DNA of 64,000 bases from Salinibius halmophilus. Lineage in GTDB: Bacteria; Pseudomonadota; Gammaproteobacteria; Pseudomonadales; Natronospirillaceae. Position 1 is the first letter of the stretch. The number at the start of each line of letters is the position of its first letter. The notes beneath the pieces were generated by a model. It saw only the letters and a list, made by a program, of their open reading frames with translations, ran no database searches and had not been told where the DNA came from. The stretch lies in contig NZ_QPEP01000016.1 in NCBI RefSeq assembly GCF_003577475.1, forward strand, positions 1-64,000. The letters run 5' to 3'. Position numbers and translations under genes: made by a program. This document shows, piece by piece, positions 25,782 to 35,213 of the stretch.

Positions 25782-25840
25782 AATCAATTACTCACCGAGT
25801 TTACAGAACCATAACAATACATTGTTGCCGGTAATCAGGC

Positions 25841-25868
25841 AAAAAAAATGCCACGTAATGTGGCATTT
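25841..25868 (-). terminator. Terminator after valS
   Basis: A 9-bp stem (25846-25854 with 25860-25868) is followed by eight T on the minus strand, 22 bp after the valS stop. Confidence 0.85.
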
Positions 25869-25889
25869 GTAATCTGTTTTGGAATGGCG

Positions 25890-28739
25890 TTAGATTTTTT
25901 TCAAACGCGCAATCTGACTATTAATCTCACCAATTTGGCGCTCTAAGTCCGCCGCCTTGGCTTTTTCTTTTTCCACTACGGCGGCTGGTGCTTTGGCCAC
26001 AAAACCTTCGTTACCTAGTTTGCCATTAATGCGTTTGATTTCGCCTTCTAGCTTGCCTAGTTCTTTGTTTAGACGTGCCACTTCTGCGTCAACGTCGATC
26101 AAACCAGCCATAGGTACCAATACTTTCATATTGCCAACTAGGGCAGAAGAGGCCATTGGTGCTTCTTCGCCAGCTGGCAAAATGCGAATACTGGCAAGTT
26201 TGGCTAGTTGTTTAACGAAGGCTTCGTTATCAGCCAAAATTGCCGCATCGCTGTCGCTGGTATTATCTAGAATCACGTCTAGTTCTTTGCTTGGCGATAC
26301 GTTTAGCTCAGAGCGGATGTTACGCACTGATTCTATCACACCTTTCACCCAAGTAATTTGCTGCTCGGCTGATTCATCGATCAGCGCTTTGTCAGCCGTT
26401 GGGTAGTCTTCGATCATGATCGATTCACCCGATTTACCCGCCAGCGGCTTGATCGCCTGCCAAATCTCTTCGGTGATAAACGGCATGATAGGGTGCGCAA
26501 GGCGCAAGATGCTCTCAAGCACTGTGATCAGGGTTTTACGCGTGCCACGCAGGCGAGCTTCTGGTGCGTTGTCATCCCAGAATACTGGCTTAGATAGCTC
26601 CAGGTACCAGCTACAGAATTCGTTCCAAACAAAGTCGTAGATCTTGTTCGAAGCGATGTCGAAGCGATAGGTGTTAAATGCTGTGTGAACTTCTTCGGTT
26701 ACGCGCTGTAGCTGCGAGGTGATCCAGCGATCAGCCAGCGTAAGTTCAACTTCGCCACCATTTTGACCACAGTCTTGGCCTTCGGTGTTCATCAAGGCAT
26801 AGCGTGAGGCGTTCCAAAGCTTGTTGCAGAAGTTGCGGTAACCCTCAAGACGCTTAACATCAAACTTGATGTCACGGCCATTCGAAGCCATCGCCGTCAT
26901 GGTGAAACGCAGCGCATCGGTACCCGAGGCGGCAAAACCTTCTGGGAATGCCTTACGCGTGGCTTTTTCGATCTTGGCAGCTAGTTTTGGCTGCATCATG
27001 CCAGAGGTGCGCTTCGCCACTAGGTCATCAACACTGATGCCATCGATCAAGTCGATTGGGTCGATTACATTACCCTTAGACTTCGACATCTTTTGGCCGT
27101 TTTCGTCACGGATTAGGCCAGTAACGTATACCTTCTTAAATGGCACTTGCGGCTTGCCATCTTCGTCTTTAATGGTGTGCATGGTCATCATGATCATGCG
27201 GGCAATCCAGAAGAAGATGATGTCAAAACCCGTCACCAATACGTCGGTAGGGTGGAAGGTTTTAAGCGCTTCGGTCTCGTTAGGCCAACCCAGAGTAGAG
27301 AAGGTCCACAAGCCAGAGCTGAACCAAGTATCTAGTACGTCTTCATCGCGTGTTAGCTCGATGTCGCCAAGGTTGTGCTTAGCACGCACTTCTTCTTCGC
27401 TGCGACCAACATATACTCTACCTTCAGCGTCATACCAGGCAGGAATCTGGTGGCCCCACCAAAGCTGGCGCGAGATACACCAGTCTTGAATGTCGCGCAT
27501 CCACGAGAAGTAGGTGTTTTCCCACTGCTTCGGCACAAACTCGATGTCACCGTCTTCAACCGCTTTAATCGCTGTTTCAGCCAGTGTTTTGGTTGCAACG
27601 TACCATTGGTCTGTTAACCAAGGCTCCACAACGGTAGCACCACGTTCAGCACGTGGTGTTTTTAGTGCGTGTGGATCGATCTTTTCAAGCAGGCCTTGTG
27701 CTTCGAACTCCGCAACAATTTGCTTACGTGCTTCAAAACGATCTAAACCAGCAAATTTTTCTGGAATATGAGCGCTTTCGCCTTCAATTGGACGACCGTT
27801 GTAGTCGTATACTTCACCGGCAGCTAGTACTTCAGCAGAATGGTTGAAGATGTTGATCAGCTTGCTGTCGTTGCGCTTACCCACTTCATAGTCATTGAAG
27901 TCGTGCGCAGGCGTGATCTTCACACAGCCAGTACCGAACTCTAGATCAACATAGTCATCGGCAACGATTGGAATGCGACGGCCAGTGAATGGCAGTTCTA
28001 CAAACTTGCCAACCAAGTTGGTGTAGCGCTCATCTTCTGGGTTAACGGCCACCATGGTATCGCCGAGCATGGTTTCAGGGCGCGTGGTGGCAACCACTAG
28101 GTAGTCTTTGCCTTCCGAGGTGGTAGCGCCATCGGCAAGTGGGTAGCGGAAGTGCCACAGTGAGCCTTGCTCATCAACGTTTTCTACTTCTAGGTCAGAA
28201 ATCGCTGTATGGAATTTAGGGTCCCAGTTAACTAGGCGTTTGCCACGGTAAATTAGGCCTTCTTCGTGTAATTTGACGAAGATTTCGGTCACCGCTTCTG
28301 ACAGACCTTCGTCCATGGTGAAACGCTCGCGTGACCAGTCAACCGAAGCACCCAAACGACGCATCTGCTGAGTAATGGTGCCACCACTTTGCTCTTTCCA
28401 TTCCCACACCTTGTCGATAAAGGCTTCACGACCTAGATCATGGCGAGTTTGGCCTTGTGCTTCGAGCTGGCGCTCAACCACCATTTGCGTGGCGATACCA
28501 GCGTGGTCAGTACCTGCCTGCCAAAGGGTGTTTTTGCCTTGCATGCGTTGGAAGCGAATAATGGCATCCATAATGGTCTGCTGGAAGGCGTGCCCCATGT
28601 GCAAGGTGCCGGTGACGTTTGGTGGTGGCAACATGACACAGTAAGACTCACCTTTGCCAGATGGGGCAAAGTAGTTTTTTTCTTCCCATTGTTGATACAG
28701 CGTTTTTTCAATCGCTTGTGGCTGGTAGTTCTTATCCAT
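25890..28739 (-). CDS. valS: Valyl-tRNA synthetase
   Basis: A 949-residue class I aminoacyl-tRNA synthetase. The HMGH signature (HIGH) is at residues 47-50 after PPPNVTGTL, and KMSKSKGN near residue 555 is the second ATP site. The connective editing domain lies between ([15 protein letters not shown] near 220, [19 protein letters not shown] near 270). An anticodon-binding helical domain and a C-terminal coiled coil follow ([20 protein letters not shown] and after). Length matches E. coli ValS (951). Confidence 0.98.
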   Translation of the reverse strand: MDKNYQPQAIEKTLYQQWEEKNYFAPSGKGESYCVMLPPPNVTGTLHMGHAFQQTIMDAIIRFQRMQGKNTLWQAGTDHAGIATQMVVERQLEAQGQTRHDLGREAFIDKVWEWKEQSGGTITQQMRRLGASVDWSRERFTMDEGLSEAVTEIFVKLHEEGLIYRGKRLVNWDPKFHTAISDLEVENVDEQGSLWHFRYPLADGATTSEGKDYLVVATTRPETMLGDTMVAVNPEDERYTNLVGKFVELPFTGRRIPIVADDYVDLEFGTGCVKITPAHDFNDYEVGKRNDSKLINIFNHSAEVLAAGEVYDYNGRPIEGESAHIPEKFAGLDRFEARKQIVAEFEAQGLLEKIDPHALKTPRAERGATVVEPWLTDQWYVATKTLAETAIKAVEDGDIEFVPKQWENTYFSWMRDIQDWCISRQLWWGHQIPAWYDAEGRVYVGRSEEEVRAKHNLGDIELTRDEDVLDTWFSSGLWTFSTLGWPNETEALKTFHPTDVLVTGFDIIFFWIARMIMMTMHTIKDEDGKPQVPFKKVYVTGLIRDENGQKMSKSKGNVIDPIDLIDGISVDDLVAKRTSGMMQPKLAAKIEKATRKAFPEGFAASGTDALRFTMTAMASNGRDIKFDVKRLEGYRNFCNKLWNASRYALMNTEGQDCGQNGGEVELTLADRWITSQLQRVTEEVHTAFNTYRFDIASNKIYDFVWNEFCSWYLELSKPVFWDDNAPEARLRGTRKTLITVLESILRLAHPIMPFITEEIWQAIKPLAGKSGESIMIEDYPTADKALIDESAEQQITWVKGVIESVRNIRSELNVSPSKELDVILDNTSDSDAAILADNEAFVKQLAKLASIRILPAGEEAPMASSALVGNMKVLVPMAGLIDVDAEVARLNKELGKLEGEIKRINGKLGNEGFVAKAPAAVVEKEKAKAADLERQIGEINSQIARLKKI

Positions 28740-28800
28740 TTTGTGTCATCACTTTTTTAGTTGCCAAGGCGCAAGTGCGCTCGAGTTGAAACAATGTGCG

Positions 28801-28915
28801 GGGGCGAGGCTCACGATGAAAGTTGTTTCACCACGCCCGCAAGTACGTCCATGTAGGCTCGACACCTGCGTCCTGCAGGTGACGGGTTCACAACCTACAT
28901 CGTGAACCTCGCCCC
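28801..28915. repeat. Hairpin element with R1 core (copy a)
   Basis: The element lies between valS and folE. The outer arms 28801-28818 and 28898-28915 are inverted repeats matching 17 of 18. Between them is a 46-bp core (28840-28885) containing CACCTGC (28863-28869) / GCAGGTG (28875-28881). The core recurs in opposite orientation at 35241-35286 with 2 mismatches, but the arms there are a different sequence. No target duplication is obvious. Confidence 0.85.
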
Positions 28916-28934
28916 GTAGTTCAAAATTCGTTAC

Positions 28935-29492
28935 TTATTTTTTACCGATTAACGATAAAAATTCTGCGCGGGTTGCCGGTTTGCTGCGGAAGGTGCCGAG
29001 CATAACCGAGGTACGCATGCTGGCGTTTTGTTTCTGTACGCCGCGCATCATCATACACATGTGCTGTGCTTCTAATACCACGCCAACGCCACGGGCATTG
29101 GTCGCCGTTTGAATGGCATCAGCAATTTGTTTGGTTAAGCCTTCTTGAATTTGCAGGCGGCGCGAGTACATGTCAACGATGCGTGCAAATTTAGACAAGC
29201 CTAGTACTTTGTCCGAAGGCAAGTAAGCAACGTGGGCTTTACCAATAAAGGGTAACAGATGGTGTTCGCATAAAGAGTAGAACTCGATGTCTTGCACGAT
29301 CACCATTTCGTCGTTGTCGCTTTCAAATACGGCGCCATTGACGACATCGTCTAAGGTTTTGTTGTAGCCTTCGTTTAAAAAGGCCATTGCTTTTGCCGCG
29401 CGGGCTGGCGTGTCGAGCAGGCCATCGCGAGTTACGTCTTCGCCAATTTCCTGCAGAATGCCACGGTAGTGCTCAGTCAGTTTGTCGATCAT
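28935..29492 (-). CDS. folE: GTP cyclohydrolase I (FolE)
   Basis: A 185-residue enzyme making dihydroneopterin triphosphate from GTP, the first step of folate synthesis. The N-terminus [32 protein letters not shown] is typical. The zinc site comprises [10 protein letters not shown] near residue 76 and [10 protein letters not shown] near 146. The catalytic stretch [20 protein letters not shown] lies between. Zinc ligands are intact (Cys, His, Cys). A hairpin terminator separates it from bcp upstream. Confidence 0.97.
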   Translation of the reverse strand: MIDKLTEHYRGILQEIGEDVTRDGLLDTPARAAKAMAFLNEGYNKTLDDVVNGAVFESDNDEMVIVQDIEFYSLCEHHLLPFIGKAHVAYLPSDKVLGLSKFARIVDMYSRRLQIQEGLTKQIADAIQTATNARGVGVVLEAQHMCMMMRGVQKQNASMRTSVMLGTFRSKPATRAEFLSLIGKK

Positions 29493-29508
29493 GCGCCATC
29501 CAAAACTA

Positions 29509-29530
29509 AGTGAGGGCAGCCGCCCTCACT
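29509..29530 (-). terminator. Terminator after bcp
   Basis: A perfect 9-bp stem (29509-29517 with 29522-29530) surrounds a 4-base loop and is followed on the minus strand by TAGTTTTGG. It lies between bcp and folE. Confidence 0.7.
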
Positions 29531-29555
29531 AAAAATTCGTTATTAAAGCGCGGCA

Positions 29556-30035
29556 TTATAACGAATCTAAAATTTCTAGCACGTCTGAGTGGTGAGTTTT
29601 TGTTTTAACCTTCTCGACAATGTGGCGCAAAACGCCTTCTTCATCGATGATAAAGGTTAAACGGTGGATGCCTTCGTACTCTTTGCCCATGAACTTTTTT
29701 AGTGCCCACACGCCATAAGCATCAGCAATGGCATGGTCTGGATCGCTCAATAAATCGAAGTTGAGGTTTTCTTTTTCAATAAACTTCACCAAACGCTTGG
29801 GTTCATCTGGGCTAATACCCAATACCACAGCGTTGCGCGCCTCATAATCCGCTTTGCTATCGCGAATGCCACACGCCTGAGTCGTACAGCCCGGTGTCAT
29901 GGCTTTTGGGTAAAAGTAGAATACCACCTTCTTGCCTTTCAGGCTTTCTAACGTTACTTCCTCTTCACGCTGGTTAAGCGCTTTAAACGCTGGTGCCGGC
30001 TGGCCAACTTCTGGCAAGTTTAATTGAACTGGCAT
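29556..30035 (-). CDS. bcp: Thiol peroxidase / peroxiredoxin Bcp
   Basis: A 159-residue PrxQ/Bcp-type peroxiredoxin that reduces hydroperoxides using thioredoxin. The peroxidatic Cys lies in MTPGCTTQACGIRD near residue 51, with the resolving Cys five residues later as in the C-x4-C form. FYFYPKAMTPGCT replaces the commoner FYPKDNTPGCT. GIHRLTFIIDEEGVLRHI follows. The ATG at 30035 has AAGGAG 5 bases upstream, which decides the start over an upstream GTG. Confidence 0.95.
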   Translation of the reverse strand: MPVQLNLPEVGQPAPAFKALNQREEEVTLESLKGKKVVFYFYPKAMTPGCTTQACGIRDSKADYEARNAVVLGISPDEPKRLVKFIEKENLNFDLLSDPDHAIADAYGVWALKKFMGKEYEGIHRLTFIIDEEGVLRHIVEKVKTKTHHSDVLEILDSL

Positions 30036-30194
30036 GATCACTCCTTAACTTCTCGAAATTGAATGCTACGTTGTTGTGCTGACCATAGATTAGCAGAGCC
30101 GGATTGTTGATTACACTCTGTTGAAGGAGTCTGTAACCATGCTAGGAAGTTTAGCCTCGATACCCGCCCCAGCGGGTTTAAGGTGATGGTATTG

Positions 30195-30243
30195 GTATAT
30201 CCCGTTGATATATCCCTGTGATCTACTATAATTTGTATATCCC
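30195..30243 (+). promoter_or_regulatory. vapBC promoter and candidate operator
   Basis: A -35 TTGATA (30205-30210) and a -10 TATAAT (30227-30232) are separated by 16 bp. Three near-identical 9-mers, GTATATCCC (30195-30203), ATATATCCC (30208-30216) and GTATATCCC (30235-30243), flank and overlap the promoter at 13 and 27 bp spacing. They are likely binding sites of the VapB(C) autorepressor. Confidence 0.6.
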
Positions 30244-30267
30244 TATGGTGTATACGTGAGGTGTGCC

Positions 30268-30498
30268 ATGGCCATTGCTAGTGTGTTTAAAAGTAATCAG
30301 AGCCAAGCGGTTCGAATTCCTGTCAGTGATCGATTTCCTGAATCGGTAAAGAAAGTAGAAATTATTTCTATTGGCCGCAGTAGGCTAATTACCCCCGTTG
30401 AAGACAGCTGGGATGCGTGGTTCGACGGTGAAGGGGTAAGCGAGGATTTTATGCTTGAACGTGAGCAGCCCGAGGAACAGGTGCGTGAAAGTCTATGA
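30268..30498 (+). CDS. vapB: VapB antitoxin (AbrB/SpoVT type)
   Basis: A 76-residue antitoxin. The swapped-hairpin DNA-binding domain reads ASVFKSNQSQAVRIPVSDRFPESVKKVEI (residues 3-32), typical of VapB antitoxins. The C-terminal tail (WDAWFDGEGVSEDFMLERE) would wrap the VapC toxin. The ATG at 30268 gives the family start with AGG 6 bases upstream; a GTG 12 bases earlier is less likely. It overlaps vapC by ATGA. It probably represses its own promoter through the repeats upstream. Confidence 0.9.
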   Translation: MAIASVFKSNQSQAVRIPVSDRFPESVKKVEIISIGRSRLITPVEDSWDAWFDGEGVSEDFMLEREQPEEQVRESL

Positions 30499-30893
30499 TC
30501 AAGTACATGCTAGATACCAATATCCTGATTTACACAATCAAAAACAAACCAGAAGCCGTGCGAGAAGCCTTTAAGCGCAAACATGGTCAGATGTGTTGCT
30601 CGAGTGTGGTATTGATGGAACTGATCTATAGTGCGGAACGATCGGCGCAGCCCGAGCGTAACTTGGCTCAGGTGGAGGGGCTAATCGCAAGAATTGATGT
30701 GCTTGATTATGATCAGAAGGCAGCAGTGCACACAGGGCAGGTTCGAGCAGAACTGGCAAAAAAAGGAACGCTGATTGGCCCTTATGATCAAATGATTGCC
30801 GGTCATGCAAGAGCCGAGGGCCTAATTTTAGTAACCAACAACAGCAAAGAATTTTTGCGGGTTGACGGGCTTCGTATAGAAAACTGGGTCTAA
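30495..30893 (+). CDS. vapC: VapC toxin (PIN-domain ribonuclease)
   Basis: A 132-residue PIN-domain endoribonuclease toxin. Acidic residues of the active site are visible: Asp7 in MLDTNILIY, Glu42 in LMELIYSAE, and Asp in GPYDQMIAGHARAEG near residue 98, with TNNSKEF near 115. Such toxins cleave initiator tRNA or rRNA; the target here is not known. It is coupled to vapB by ATGA overlap. The pair is surrounded by housekeeping genes, not a defence island. Confidence 0.92.
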   Translation: MIKYMLDTNILIYTIKNKPEAVREAFKRKHGQMCCSSVVLMELIYSAERSAQPERNLAQVEGLIARIDVLDYDQKAAVHTGQVRAELAKKGTLIGPYDQMIAGHARAEGLILVTNNSKEFLRVDGLRIENWV

Positions 30894-30910
30894 CCTAGGC
30901 GATTTAAAAT

Positions 30911-30937
30911 AGATAGCGCCTAGTTAGGGCGCTATCT
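30911..30937. terminator. Bidirectional terminator between vapC and isochorismatase-like gene
   Basis: A perfect 10-bp stem (30911-30920 with 30928-30937) surrounds the loop TAGTTAG between two convergent genes. Confidence 0.7.
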
Positions 30938-30948
30938 TAAGGCTGCGG

Positions 30949-32295
30949 TTAGCGCAAACGTGGGTAGAGCTCAGGGATGGTTTGGTCTTTGCCGCTGTCA
31001 ATACGAGCGTAGTAGCCGCCTTTTTCAGCCTCGCTGAAGTCGGCAAGTTGCACGGCCTCATACATTTCATAACCTGTCGATTTGTGACTACTTGGTACGG
31101 CGCCTAGGTTATAGGCAGTATCTAAGAAGTGAATTGGGTCAACTTCACGGCCGCGCAAGTTATCCTCGATAATGATGGGTGTGATGCCAGCGTTGGTAAA
31201 GGCTAGTACTGCATCGATCAACTCTTGTTCACCAACAACGCCGGTTAGTACAGCTTGTGTCTTACCAGCTTGCTGCATGTCGCTAACAACTGTTGCAATT
31301 GCGTCGACAGTTTTTAAGTTTACCGGCTGTGGGTAGCCACTACTGAATGCCTTGAGCTGTGCTGAAACATGGTAGTTTGGCATGTTCGCTTGGTTAGGCT
31401 GGCTGAACATGTATTCTTGTTCGAGTGTCCAAGCGTAGGTGCGATATTCTATGGCACGCAAGTTGTCGTGTTCAGCCATTGCTAGGCTATCTTGATCCAT
31501 ATTAAAATGCACGGCTGCCATTAACCTGCGGTCACCTTTGTGAAGCTGCTCGCGTTCTGCAATGGCATAGCGTGGGCTGTAGATCATTTCATCAGCAGCC
31601 GTCATCGACTCGATAATTTCATCGGTTGTCGCCAAATTTACACCCGCTTGCTGCAAGCGTTTGAAGACATGCCGGTTGTACATTTCAGTTGAGAAGGTTG
31701 CGTCACTGGCGAAATATACATTAAAGCCCATTTTACGAAGGCCTAGTATTGTTTGCATCACACAAACATCGGTTTCCGCGCCACTGACAACAATATTGCT
31801 GATGCCTTGGTCTAATAATGCTTGCATTGCTGCATTAATATCCGCTTCTTTAGTGGAGTCAAAGTAACCCTTGAAAAACTCGCCGGTGCTTGCTGGCAGT
31901 TCTTGTTTAATGCTCTCAATAAATGGCGAATAGTCTAAACCGAATTCTGTATTATAGGCCTCATAGGTAATATTGGTGGTGAAACCTAAACGGTTGGCCG
32001 CTTTAGCAATGGTCGCAATGTTGTCTATCTTCTCTGCCTGGAGGGGGTCAACATTTTCAACCGGTTGCTCTAAGTTTGGATACCAGACATCAATCCAGAA
32101 ATCTGGTGAACCCATAACATAACCTTGTTGAGCATCGATAATCAGTACACTGGTGTTCGACGGGGTTAATTCGACCATCTCACTTACCGTGACCAGCTCA
32201 GGTAGTTGTGGGTCGGTAGTGATTTTATCGGCGGTAATTTGGCATGCCGAGAGTGCAGCAACTATGGGTATTATTGCAAATGTTCTTTTTAGCAT
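30949..32295 (-). CDS. Secreted isochorismatase-like cysteine hydrolase lipoprotein, duplicated domain
   Basis: A 448-residue lipoprotein precursor with lipobox ALSAC (Cys18), so it is probably anchored in the envelope. Domain 1 (about 45-230) has the isochorismatase-fold triad: Asp54 in VLIIDAQQGY, Lys142 in EFFKGYFDS, Cys178 in GAETDVCVMQT. Domain 2 (about 235-448) repeats the fold (AVLTGVVGEQELIDAVL near 348, then IIIEDNLRGRE) but has no Cys at the matching position, so it looks catalytically dead. The substrate is unknown. An AraC-type regulator gene lies just upstream on the same strand and may control it. Confidence 0.75.
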   Translation of the reverse strand: MLKRTFAIIPIVAALSACQITADKITTDPQLPELVTVSEMVELTPSNTSVLIIDAQQGYVMGSPDFWIDVWYPNLEQPVENVDPLQAEKIDNIATIAKAANRLGFTTNITYEAYNTEFGLDYSPFIESIKQELPASTGEFFKGYFDSTKEADINAAMQALLDQGISNIVVSGAETDVCVMQTILGLRKMGFNVYFASDATFSTEMYNRHVFKRLQQAGVNLATTDEIIESMTAADEMIYSPRYAIAEREQLHKGDRRLMAAVHFNMDQDSLAMAEHDNLRAIEYRTYAWTLEQEYMFSQPNQANMPNYHVSAQLKAFSSGYPQPVNLKTVDAIATVVSDMQQAGKTQAVLTGVVGEQELIDAVLAFTNAGITPIIIEDNLRGREVDPIHFLDTAYNLGAVPSSHKSTGYEMYEAVQLADFSEAEKGGYYARIDSGKDQTIPELYPRLR

Positions 32296-32367
32296 TTGAA
32301 CCTCTTTTTTGTTTTGGCTGTTTCACTTAACTGCGAAGTGGACAGTGGCAAAACTTGCAGGTTCAAG

Positions 32368-32403
32368 CGTTCAGACTTGCTAAACTGCACCTCTGAACGT
32401 TCA
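32368..32403 (-). promoter_or_regulatory. Candidate operator repeats upstream of the isochorismatase-like gene
   Basis: On the minus strand TGAACG occurs twice, at 32403-32398 and 32373-32368, exactly 30 bp apart. The first lies in the palindrome TGAACGTTCA (32394-32403). Phased direct repeats are typical of AraC-family sites, and the AraC-type gene ends 2 bp away. Binding is inferred. Confidence 0.4.
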
Positions 32404-32404
32404 C

Positions 32405-33547
32405 TTATGCGACATTGATCACGCTATTTGGTCGCTTGCGACGATACTCGCTAGGTGTGCAGCCTACCTGTTTCTTAAACACGGTATTGAACGTTGATTT
32501 GCTGTTAAAGCCATTTTCCATGGCAATTTGCAAAATGGTTGCTTGATTGTTATCGCACATTAGCGCCTCTTTAACGGCTTCTATGCGTAGACTATTAATA
32601 TAGTCAAAAAAGTTTACCCCCAGTTCATTGTTTAAATATTGGCTCAGTGTATGGCTGGCGATGTTTGTTGCTGTCGCCATTTCATCTAGTGTTAGGCGCG
32701 GGTGTTTGAATATCCCTTGGTCTTTAAATTTCAACAGTGCGTTTTCTATTTGGCGAATTTGTTGTTTTTCTAAGGCATTTTTATCTTTTTCTGCTTCAAC
32801 GTTAGGGGCAGGGATAACAACTCGGTTAATGATCACACTATGGTGATAAAGGCTAATAACTGCTAAGCAGTTAATCCAGACTACTGCCGGGATATAACTA
32901 GCGAGCCAAGCGTTAGGCGCAGAAATTGGCAGTGAATTAAAGATATACGCAACAGTCGGCCACATGATTAGTTGCAGTACGAGCATGCTGACTAACCAAT
33001 CGAACCGCACGGCAAGGGATTCACTACAATGATTATTAAATCTTTTTCGATATCGCAAAAGTGTTGCCAACGACAGAGCCGAATAAAAGAACGGGTGATA
33101 TAAAATGTAGGGCTGAATGTAATCGAGCCAAGAATGAATCGACGTCCAGAGACCGGTTTCATATACGGTTGCAATATGGTCGGCTCGACCGTTTTGACCC
33201 AGCATGACGACCATGCTTAGTGTTTGGAGAAGCACCAATACAGCCGGTGCTAGGTGTAACAACTGTCGCCGGTTTACCTTGCCATTCAGCAGCCCTTGTA
33301 CCCATAGGTATAGTAGCGGCCCATAAAACAGATCTAGCGATAACCAAAAACCGAGCCATTGGCTCATTGGGCGTAATAAATCAACTTGCATGGCAACTTT
33401 GCTGGCGATCTCTATGCCAAACAAGCCTATCCAGCAAGCTAAAAAGTGATGCTTGCGAATGAATAGGTTGAGGCTAAGGCCCACACTCTGCAGAGCGCCA
33501 ATGCTCAGAATGGTCAGAATAATGATGCTGATTTGGTCAAGGGTCAT
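32405..33547 (-). CDS. AraC-family regulator with N-terminal membrane domain
   Basis: About 380 residues from the ATG at 33547; an upstream ATG at 33601 would add 18. The first 240 residues are six or seven hydrophobic helices (ISIIILTILSIGALQSVG and on). The last 100 residues are an AraC/XylS double helix-turn-helix: LTLDEMATATNIASHTLSQYL and then ILQIAMENGFNSKSTFNTVF with VGCTPSEYRRKR. Such membrane-bound AraC proteins may sense envelope or small-molecule signals. The likely target is the downstream lipoprotein gene. Neither start has a clear ribosome site. Confidence 0.85.
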   Translation of the reverse strand: MTLDQISIIILTILSIGALQSVGLSLNLFIRKHHFLACWIGLFGIEIASKVAMQVDLLRPMSQWLGFWLSLDLFYGPLLYLWVQGLLNGKVNRRQLLHLAPAVLVLLQTLSMVVMLGQNGRADHIATVYETGLWTSIHSWLDYIQPYILYHPFFYSALSLATLLRYRKRFNNHCSESLAVRFDWLVSMLVLQLIMWPTVAYIFNSLPISAPNAWLASYIPAVVWINCLAVISLYHHSVIINRVVIPAPNVEAEKDKNALEKQQIRQIENALLKFKDQGIFKHPRLTLDEMATATNIASHTLSQYLNNELGVNFFDYINSLRIEAVKEALMCDNNQATILQIAMENGFNSKSTFNTVFKKQVGCTPSEYRRKRPNSVINVA

Positions 33548-33755
33548 TTTGCTTAAATTTCGGTTAACGAGGTGGTTGGATACAGACCCCAGCCTAATCA
33601 TTTTTCATAAATCAACTGCTAAGTCGGTCAAGGTTTTGGCATTCTGGTTGTGTTGATGTGCTATTGCTGGCGCTTTGTTTTTGTGACCCGTACAACAAAA
33701 TACTTTGCTATCGCAGTATGATTTGCCAAGATAGCCGATCCACTGCGAAGAATGT

Positions 33756-35183
33756 GTGTCGATGTTTTTTTCAGGTAAACAACAAGATTTTTTCCGCCCG
33801 CTTACCAGCAAGTACCGTGAGCAAATTGCCGCAGGACTGAAGGCGTTGTATCAGCGACTGTATGATGCCAACAAGGTTGAGCGTGGTTTGATGTTAACGC
33901 GCGCTGATGTGTTAGCGCTGCTTGCTGAGGGGATCGCTCAGCATGAAGTCATTACGGATGTGCTTGAGGATGACCAAGCCGGTGCTGAGCGTTTTAAAGA
34001 TAAGCGCGAGCAGGCTGCTTGGGTACTGAATCAGTTGATCAATTACGGTTGGTTAGAGCGCCATTTAGATGAAGCGAACTATCAGGTTAGCTATGGCTTT
34101 AGCGAAATGGGGCGCAAGTTCACCGAGCCCTTTATTGCACCACAGCAGCCGGTACGCCAAATTCGCCACCGTAATGCCCGTAATACCCGCAATGCGCTGC
34201 GCAGTTTTGTGACGCATGGTGATGTATACGATCTACTTGAGGCAAATGCCGCCAGCGACAATATTGTCACCGACTTTAGCGACATGATTGAAGAGCTTGA
34301 AGCTAAACGCCGTCAGTTGGTCAAAGAAGTCAGTGACCAAGCTGAACTGAGCCAAGCCAGTGATGCCTTTTTTGATTTTATGGAAAAGCGTTTTAAGCCA
34401 GACTTGGCCATTCGTCTGTCGGCCGACAATGTTGAAAAGTATCGTTTGCAAATCAATCAATTGGTAAGTGATATTCGCTCGCAAGACAATGATTGGAAGC
34501 GTGATGCAGAAGAGCGACTGCGCGCCTTAATGCCAGATCAAGCAGGCAAAGAAAGCCTTCTCTGGCGCTACTTAGATGTTGTTAATCAACGGGTTAACAA
34601 TGCTTGTGATGTGATGCTGCCAACCCTGCGTCAAGCGCTCAATCAGTTTACTAAACGTGGCGAGCTTATTATTCGCCAACTATCGTTCGCCGCCCAGCCA
34701 ACCCAGGCGCTGAATCAAGCGGTGCAAAACTGGCGCCAATCTGGCCAGCTCGACGCTCAGCTTGATCAAATGGCCGATGCACTCAGCGGTGTGCGAGTCC
34801 GCTTGGTTGATCCAGGTAGCTTAAGCCTGCGTGAGCGTACTAATCGCGATATTGACCAAAGCATTCAAACCGAACAAAAACTCAGCCAAGACCAACAACA
34901 AGCCTTGCATGTTGAGCGCAAACTGTCGGAAGCCTTTAGCATTCAAAAGCAATGGTTAGGCTCATGGCTAAGCGAACAACAAGGCTGTGCCAGCAAAAAT
35001 GCCTTACCGGTAAACCAAGCGACTGATCTATTAGCAATCAGTCACCTGTTAGATGCTGGCGATGGTTGGTTTATCGAACCAGTGCTAAACGAAGCTGGCG
35101 AACCTGTGCAAGTAGAGATTAAAAACCAGCAGGGCGAAGTCATCGCCGTGCAAGATGATTTTAGCGTGCGAGTTGCCTCTTGA
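33756..35183 (+). CDS. mksF: MksF/JetA-type kleisin (DUF3375-like) of an Mks condensin
   Basis: A 475-residue protein in the first position of an MksF-MksE-MksB set. It is mostly helical. The N-terminal part is a winged-helix-like region (YREQIAAGLKALYQRLYDANK), followed by an Arg/Asn-rich stretch RQIRHRNARNTRNALRSF near residue 130 and helices with SDMIEELEAKRRQLVKEV. Kleisins bridge the two heads of the SMC-like MksB. The GTG at 33756 (GAAG upstream) or the ATG at 33762 starts the protein. The call rests on gene order and general sequence character. A 204-bp gap with a repeat separates it from mksE. Confidence 0.8.
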   Translation: MSMFFSGKQQDFFRPLTSKYREQIAAGLKALYQRLYDANKVERGLMLTRADVLALLAEGIAQHEVITDVLEDDQAGAERFKDKREQAAWVLNQLINYGWLERHLDEANYQVSYGFSEMGRKFTEPFIAPQQPVRQIRHRNARNTRNALRSFVTHGDVYDLLEANAASDNIVTDFSDMIEELEAKRRQLVKEVSDQAELSQASDAFFDFMEKRFKPDLAIRLSADNVEKYRLQINQLVSDIRSQDNDWKRDAEERLRALMPDQAGKESLLWRYLDVVNQRVNNACDVMLPTLRQALNQFTKRGELIIRQLSFAAQPTQALNQAVQNWRQSGQLDAQLDQMADALSGVRVRLVDPGSLSLRERTNRDIDQSIQTEQKLSQDQQQALHVERKLSEAFSIQKQWLGSWLSEQQGCASKNALPVNQATDLLAISHLLDAGDGWFIEPVLNEAGEPVQVEIKNQQGEVIAVQDDFSVRVAS

Positions 35184-35213
35184 TGAACGGCTAGTGATTC
35201 GTTGCAGAATTGA

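Noticed and set aside
28801-28915. R1 as a MITE with terminal inverted repeats
   Set aside because: The arms differ between the two copies and no target-site duplication is seen, unlike a MITE.
30268-30893. vapBC as part of a defence island
   Set aside because: Neighbours are bcp, folE and an isochorismatase-like gene; no other defence genes adjoin.
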